Positions 5,495 through 9,040 of a stretch of 9,040 nt of DNA are shown here, piece by piece. The notes beneath the pieces were generated by a model. That model worked only from the letters and a program-made list of their open reading frames with translations. It ran no database searches and was not told where the DNA came from. The stretch's first letter is position 1. The number at the start of each line of letters is the position of its first letter. Source of the stretch: Candidatus Roizmanbacteria bacterium CG22_combo_CG10-13_8_21_14_all_34_12 (GTDB taxonomy: Bacteria; Patescibacteriota; Microgenomatia; UBA1406; GWC2-37-13); contig PCTC01000036.1 of NCBI GenBank assembly GCA_002786595.1, positions 1-9,040 on the forward strand, in the 5' to 3' direction. A program made the translations under genes and the position numbers.

Positions 5495-6433
5495 CTACAA
5501 AAGATAGATTAAGCTGATCACAATAATCCCCCAGAGAGCAATAGTCACTATCAAAGGAACATCGGTTGTAATTGTTCTTTCTGGCCTTTCCCCTTCAGCT
5601 TTTTCGTATAAAAGTTGAGCATAGCGGGCGATTCCATAGACGACCAATGGAATAGTGATCATTAACCATTTTCTCGCTTCGAATCCAGGAAAAGTAAGAT
5701 TAAAAAATTTAGAGACTTCCGTTTCTATTTGTGGAGGTTTTTCAACATAAGTATAAGTAGAGTAAGCAATGATCGTGGCCGTACCAAAAGTATAAGTGAG
5801 AAAATCTAAAAAATGCTCGTTATAACGATAGAGAGATAAACGCGCTTTAATTCCATGAGCCACGAGTTCTGCATGACGTTTAACTGCCGCCATAAAAAGA
5901 GAGCCAAAAAATATTGTTAAAAGAAGCCAGATAGGGATATGGTATCCGGTAGCTATTTCCCCGGCAAAAGTTCTAATCATGAAAGAAAAAGAAATCGTAA
6001 AAATATCTACAACGGGTTGTTTTTTTAAAGTAAATGAATAGAAAAAATGAAGAAAGATAAAAAATAAGCTTAAGAAAAAAAATGGTAACGAAAAAAATAA
6101 AGCCAATATCAAAGAAACTAAACTTAAAACAAAAACAATAAAGGTTGCTTCGGGCATCGAAAGATCGCCAGATGCAACAGGGCGGAATTTTTTTATCGGA
6201 TGTTTTTTGTCGTAAGGATAGTCAATAATATCGTTTAGGACATATGATGTTGAGGAGAGCAAGCAGAAAATAAAAAAAGCACTAAGGGACTTTAGTAATA
6301 AATCCCAGTGAAAAAGTTGACCAGAAAAAATAATTGCTGTAAAAATAACAAAATTCTTTAACCATTGATTAATTCGGAGAGCATAAAAATATGTTCGCAT
6401 CTTATTATTTTTCATGACTATTGAATTATACAT
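5495..6433 (-). CDS. UbiA-family prenyl-phosphate transferase, decaprenyl-phosphate phosphoribosyltransferase-like
   Basis: A polytopic membrane protein of 312 residues with about eight or nine hydrophobic segments. It fits the DPPR-synthase branch of the UbiA superfamily (Mycobacterium Rv3806c type). The marks are LRINQWLKNFVIF (19-31), the metal/diphosphate site NDIIDYPYD (67-75), HPIKKFRPVASGDLS (78-92), YSFTLKKQPVVDIF (132-145), RTFAGEIATG (154-163) and KRHAEL (185-190). The characterised reaction transfers 5-phosphoribose from PRPP to polyprenyl phosphate, making a lipid-linked pentose donor for surface glycans; the substrate here is inferred. The first ATG (6431-6433) is directly followed by TATAAT, so that ATG may lie upstream of the mRNA. 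Met7 (6413-6415) or Met12 are then the real candidates. It is transcribed divergently from the sugar-phosphate isomerase. Confidence 0.85.
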   Translation of the reverse strand: MYNSIVMKNNKMRTYFYALRINQWLKNFVIFTAIIFSGQLFHWDLLLKSLSAFFIFCLLSSTSYVLNDIIDYPYDKKHPIKKFRPVASGDLSMPEATFIVFVLSLVSLILALFFSLPFFFLSLFFIFLHFFYSFTLKKQPVVDIFTISFSFMIRTFAGEIATGYHIPIWLLLTIFFGSLFMAAVKRHAELVAHGIKARLSLYRYNEHFLDFLTYTFGTATIIAYSTYTYVEKPPQIETEVSKFFNLTFPGFEARKWLMITIPLVVYGIARYAQLLYEKAEGERPERTITTDVPLIVTIALWGIIVISLIYLL

Positions 6434-6449
6434 GATTTATTAATATCAT
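6421..6449 (+). promoter_or_regulatory. Promoter of the phosphoglucose/phosphomannose isomerase gene
   Basis: TTGAAT (6421-6426), 17 bases, TATCAT (6444-6449; five of six to consensus). Only eight bases separate the -10 from the ATG at 6458, so the mRNA should be leaderless or nearly so. It overlaps the divergent UbiA promoter region. Confidence 0.6.
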
Positions 6450-6453
6450 TAAA
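6425..6453 (-). promoter_or_regulatory. Candidate promoter of the UbiA-family gene
   Basis: On the minus strand a perfect TATAAT (6425-6430) has TTTAAT (6448-6453) 17 bases upstream, a weak -35. The -10 coincides with codons 2-3 of the longest reading frame. It sits nine bases before Met7, favouring Met7 with a leader of about two or three bases. Confidence 0.45.
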
Positions 6454-6457
6454 CCCT

Positions 6458-7474
6458 ATGATCAACGCTGATGATATAGTAAAAAAATCAATGAATCTTT
6501 TTACAGAACAAATTCAAGATTCATTTGAAAAATCTTTAGAAATAACTTTACCAAATGAGTATCAACAAGTAAAAAATATTATTGCTTGCGGAATGGGTGG
6601 ATCGAGATTCCCCCATTATATCGTCAAAGAGCTTTTTAAAGAAGAAATTAACGTTCCCTATCTGATCAATGATGATTATAATTTACCTGGTTTTGTTGAT
6701 GGTAATACTTTAGTAATTCTATCTTCATATTCGGGAACTACGGAAGAAGTCTTAACGGTCGGTAAAAAAGCCTATGAAAAAAAAGCAAAAATTATAGGCA
6801 TATCAGACGGTGGAGAGTTAAAGGATTTTCTTAGTCAAATAAATGCACCCGGTTATTTTTTTAATCCGATTTTTAATCCATCAGGTCAACCGAGAATAGG
6901 TTTTGGTTATTTGATTGGAGGGATATTGGGATTGTTATTAAATTTAAAAAAATTAAATTATCCGAAAGACAAAATTATTTCTGCTATTAATGATATTAAA
7001 ATTAAAGAAATAGAAAACGAAGCAGAACAAATGTCTAAAAAAATATTTAATAAATATCCTTATTATATTGTTTCAGAATTTTTAACCGGGGTAGGTAATG
7101 CGATTGCTAATCAAACAAATGAGACGGCCAAATCAATTTCTTCTTTTAGAGTAATCCCTGAATTAAATCATCATTTAATGGAGGGTTTGAAAAATCCAAA
7201 AGAAACAGTAAAAACATCCTTGTTTATTTTCTTTTTCTCTAAATTATTTTCTGAATCAATTCAAAAAAGATTTTATATTACCAAAGAAATTGTTGAAAAA
7301 AATAATATCGAAACTTTGTGGCATGAATTAAAAGGACAAAACAAAGTCGAGCAAGTTTTTGAATTAATGACTTTTGGTAACTTTCTTACAATGTATTTAT
7401 CACTTCTTTATGGTGAGGATCCGTCCACCGTCCCTTACGTCGATTATTTCAAGAAAAAATTAAAAGAAATTTAA
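6458..7474 (+). CDS. Bifunctional phosphoglucose/phosphomannose isomerase, SIS domain
   Basis: A 338-residue protein of the small PGI/PMI family known from archaea and many uncultured bacteria. It interconverts glucose-6-P or mannose-6-P with fructose-6-P in the cytoplasm. Visible marks are CGMGGSRFP (44-52), the first SIS glycine loop; LSSYSGTTEEVL (88-99), the phosphate-binding SSYSGTT block; PSGQPR (141-146); and ELNHHLMEG (235-243), corresponding to the catalytic ELNHNE-type segment. A C-terminal basic YVDYFKKKLKEI follows. It could feed both glycolysis and GDP-mannose-type sugar nucleotide synthesis, fitting the neighbouring surface-glycan genes. The ATG follows a -10 box by eight bases with no Shine-Dalgarno. 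The gene is very AT-rich (one sampled line about 20% GC). Relative activity on the two sugars cannot be read from the sequence. Confidence 0.9.
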   Translation: MINADDIVKKSMNLFTEQIQDSFEKSLEITLPNEYQQVKNIIACGMGGSRFPHYIVKELFKEEINVPYLINDDYNLPGFVDGNTLVILSSYSGTTEEVLTVGKKAYEKKAKIIGISDGGELKDFLSQINAPGYFFNPIFNPSGQPRIGFGYLIGGILGLLLNLKKLNYPKDKIISAINDIKIKEIENEAEQMSKKIFNKYPYYIVSEFLTGVGNAIANQTNETAKSISSFRVIPELNHHLMEGLKNPKETVKTSLFIFFFSKLFSESIQKRFYITKEIVEKNNIETLWHELKGQNKVEQVFELMTFGNFLTMYLSLLYGEDPSTVPYVDYFKKKLKEI

Positions 7475-7489
7475 GGGTAATACTTAAAT
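7469..7489. terminator. Weak hairpin between convergent genes
   Basis: ATTTAAG (7469-7475) and CTTAAAT (7483-7489) are perfect 7-bp arms around a 7-base loop, spanning the isomerase stop codon and the 17-base convergent gap. The stem is nearly all A/T and there is no strong U run, so a bidirectional terminator role is only possible. Confidence 0.3.
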
Positions 7490-7491
7490 AC

Positions 7492-8742
7492 TTATATTAA
7501 TTCAGCAACTTCTTTTCCTAATTTTACAGCGTAGTTTGTTCCGCGATCGTAAGGATAGGTCATGTCAAGATTGGCGATAAAAAAGTTTTTTGTTGGAGTA
7601 ATAAAATCTGGCTTATTTTTTATAAACTCTTTATCAAAAATCGGTTGAGCAAATGGGGCTTTGAATAAAAAAGAATTAAGAATTAAGAATTTAGAATTAA
7701 GAATTCTAAGATGAGGCTCAACAAATTTTATTAATTCTTCCTTTTTCATTTTCATTAATTTATTTTCCCTCTTCAAATACCAACCCAAATAAGAAATATG
7801 TTTATTTCCATAATTTTTTTTGTCAATAAAATTAGTATGTTGAACAATTCCCATAATTGGAATTTTCGAAGTAGATATATTTAGCCAATAAGTTTTATTA
7901 AGAATTGGTTTATCAGTTTCCAGTATCAAAGTTAAGGCATGCAAATATTCGATCTTTGATAATTTTTGTAAATAATTTTTAGGTAAAATCTGTTGAAAAA
8001 CCTTAATTAATATTGGAGTTGGTAATGTCGAAATCACAACATCATATAATGTATTATTAATAATAAATTTATCTCCCTGTTTTTTTATTTCCCCTACCTC
8101 ATAACCTTTTAACATTTCAACTTTTAAACTTTTTAACTGTTCTTCGATAAAATTAATAAATGTTTGAAATCCCCCTTCAACATATCCCAAAGCTTTGGTT
8201 CTTTTTTTAATTCTAGCCCAAATAAATGAGGCTAAAATAATTTCCGCATAATCACCGTATTTTCCCCGAAAGAGTTGTTGCCATAAGATATTCCATACGT
8301 TTTTTCCCATAGTTTTTTTCAAAAATTTTTTACTCGTTTGTTTTTCATATATAGATAAAAAAGGAGACAATTTGAGAAAGGTAATCATAATACCGGCACG
8401 AAGTTTATCTATGATATTTAGGTAGGGGAATTTGAGTAGGTCAAGGGGAGTATCTAACGGGAGAATTGTTTTATCATTAAATAATGAGGCTGTTTGAGGA
8501 GACCGGAAAAATATCTTGTCAAACCCGATTTCTTTAGCAAAATTTAAAATATCATAGTCATTGGCAAACAGATGATGATAAGCCCGTTCCAAATACCAAT
8601 TCCAATCATTACTTTTGAAACCAACAGCCAGCCCACCTAATACTTTTTCTTTTTCAAAAATCGTCACCTGATAATTTTTTTTTACCAGACAATAAGCGGC
8701 TGTTAGCCCGGTGATACCTCCTCCGAGAATAGCAATTTTCAT
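7492..8742 (-). CDS. FAD-dependent oxidoreductase, amine-oxidase / protoporphyrinogen-oxidase-like
   Basis: A flavoprotein of 416 residues from the ATG at 8740-8742. It opens MKIAILGGGITGLTAAY, the FAD-binding Rossmann motif G-x-G-x-x-G (7-12), with Glu30 in TIFEKE binding the FAD ribose and VLGGLAVGF (34-42) following. The C-terminal ANLDMTYPYDRGTNYAVKLG is the second FAD contact of amine-oxidase-fold proteins. Close relatives are annotated generically as NAD(P)/FAD-dependent oxidoreductases and often lie among glycan genes. The substrate is unknown, and it is not of the DprE1 fold. An in-frame TTG four codons upstream (8752-8754) is possible, but the ATG gives the canonical N-terminus. Residues 346-357 are encoded by a heptamer tandem array. 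No Shine-Dalgarno is visible. The DNA is AT-rich, about 23% GC in one sampled line. Confidence 0.85.
   Translation of the reverse strand: MKIAILGGGITGLTAAYCLVKKNYQVTIFEKEKVLGGLAVGFKSNDWNWYLERAYHHLFANDYDILNFAKEIGFDKIFFRSPQTASLFNDKTILPLDTPLDLLKFPYLNIIDKLRAGIMITFLKLSPFLSIYEKQTSKKFLKKTMGKNVWNILWQQLFRGKYGDYAEIILASFIWARIKKRTKALGYVEGGFQTFINFIEEQLKSLKVEMLKGYEVGEIKKQGDKFIINNTLYDVVISTLPTPILIKVFQQILPKNYLQKLSKIEYLHALTLILETDKPILNKTYWLNISTSKIPIMGIVQHTNFIDKKNYGNKHISYLGWYLKRENKLMKMKKEELIKFVEPHLRILNSKFLILNSFLFKAPFAQPIFDKEFIKNKPDFITPTKNFFIANLDMTYPYDRGTNYAVKLGKEVAELI
7672..7706. repeat. Translated heptamer tandem array inside the FAD oxidoreductase gene
   Basis: Five uninterrupted 7-base units on the plus strand: AGAATTA, AGAATTA, AGAATTT, AGAATTA, AGAATTC. 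Three units equal seven codons, so the protein shows ILNS twice, seven residues apart (347-350 and 354-357, within RILNSKFLILNSF). The variant third unit changes base 7692 so that the coding strand reads AAA (Lys351). The common unit would give TAA there. Confidence 0.8.
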
Positions 8743-8744
8743 TT

Positions 8745-8757
8745 CATTTGACAAATG
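8745..8757. promoter_or_regulatory. Palindrome CATTTGACAAATG between divergent genes
   Basis: A perfect 6+1+6 palindrome. It lies two bases before the FAD oxidoreductase ATG and contains the -35 hexamer TTGACA of the plus-strand gene. A factor bound here would block both genes. No family can be assigned. Confidence 0.35.
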
Positions 8758-8777
8758 ATAACAATTTAATATATATT
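8748..8777 (+). promoter_or_regulatory. Promoter of the secreted-protein gene
   Basis: TTGACA (8748-8753) is followed after 18 bases by TATATT (8772-8777), five of six to consensus. The ATG at 8789 is 11 bases further, giving a leader of roughly five bases and no Shine-Dalgarno. Confidence 0.55.
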
Positions 8778-8788
8778 ATATAAATAAT

Positions 8789-9040
8789 ATGTTTAAGAAG
8801 TTCCTTTCTTTATCTCTTGTCCTATTTACTTTTTCTACTCTACTTTTTAATGTGTCTGCCCAAGATAGTTCATTGCCTCCCACATTTTGTTTTGTAGCGT
8901 CCCATTGTTATAAGGCAGAGTCATCTTGTTCAAATGCTAGTCAAGGTAGCGGTCATATAGCTAAATTAACAATAGATCCAAAAGATAAACCTCAACCTAA
9001 TAGTACAGTATATGTAATTGAAGCGATATCTACTGAGACC
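8789..9040 (+). CDS. Secreted protein of unknown function, 3' truncated by the window edge
   Basis: The frame is open from the ATG at 8789 to the last base, giving 84 residues. The first 24 form a classical Sec signal peptide: basic MFKKF, a hydrophobic core (LSLSLVLFTFSTLLF) and NVSA before a predicted cleavage at Ala24-Gln25. The mature start is QDSSLPPTF with three cysteines (Cys34, Cys40, Cys47). It continues into KLTIDPKDKPQPNSTVYVIEA, which looks like the first strands of a beta-sandwich or adhesin-like domain. No lipobox is present, so it is not an obvious lipoprotein. I do not recognise the family. Promoter placement, signal peptide and an uninterrupted frame together make it a real gene. 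Its role is presumably at the cell surface or outside the cell. Confidence 0.75.
   Translation, partial: MFKKFLSLSLVLFTFSTLLFNVSAQDSSLPPTFCFVASHCYKAESSCSNASQGSGHIAKLTIDPKDKPQPNSTVYVIEAISTET

Noticed and set aside
8752..8754. TTG as the start codon of the FAD oxidoreductase
   Set aside because: The ATG four codons later gives the canonical MKIAILGGG start. The TTG lies inside the CATTTGTCAAATG palindrome and has no ribosome site.

Overview
The window reads as an AT-rich bacterial chromosome segment, most likely from a Candidatus Patescibacteria (CPR) genome of the Microgenomates type. This placement is inferred from the gene set: a small secreted or anchored DUF5667-like protein, RNase Y, RecA with RecX, a bifunctional phosphoglucose/phosphomannose isomerase and a DPPR-synthase-like UbiA protein. 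Most genes also lack a Shine-Dalgarno sequence, and simple-repeat tracts are frequent. recX and the antitoxin gene both end in TGA, so the standard bacterial code applies and the UGA=Gly lineages are unlikely. No rRNA, tRNA, CRISPR array, IS element or replication origin is visible. No stretch over 300 bases lacks a gene.

Layout. Positions 2-451 (+) hold the C-terminal end of an O-antigen-ligase-type membrane protein that begins before the window. Positions 411-6433 are a long minus-strand block. In transcription order from the right it runs: a UbiA-family (DPPR-synthase-like) prenyl-phosphate transferase, recA, recX, a Phd/YefM-like antitoxin, a PIN toxin, rny, an HU protein and a DUF5667-like protein. 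From 6458 there is a plus-strand phosphoglucose/phosphomannose isomerase, divergent from the UbiA gene. It converges on a minus-strand FAD oxidoreductase (7492-8742). A plus-strand gene for a signal-peptide-bearing protein (8789 onward) runs off the right edge.

How the genes fit together. RecA, RecX, RNase Y and HU are nucleic-acid housekeeping functions. The ligase, UbiA-like enzyme, sugar-phosphate isomerase and FAD oxidoreductase plausibly serve cell-surface glycan building. The toxin-antitoxin pair has its own promoter: the -35 hexamer contains the recX stop codon and the -10 lies in a twin TGTACA operator. Sampled lines suggest two base-composition classes. RecA and HU coding DNA is around 50% GC in places, while the toxin, isomerase and FAD genes are near 20-30%.

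The least ordinary structure is a set of three degenerate tandem arrays that all have a 7-base period but different unit sequences. One lies upstream of rny. One is a head-to-head inverted pair filling the recA-recX gap. One sits inside the FAD gene, where it is translated, and its single internal variant unit removes what would be an in-frame stop. Other points of interest are a nested double palindrome after rny, an RNase Y without a transmembrane anchor, and promoters placed so close to start codons that the mRNAs should be nearly leaderless.
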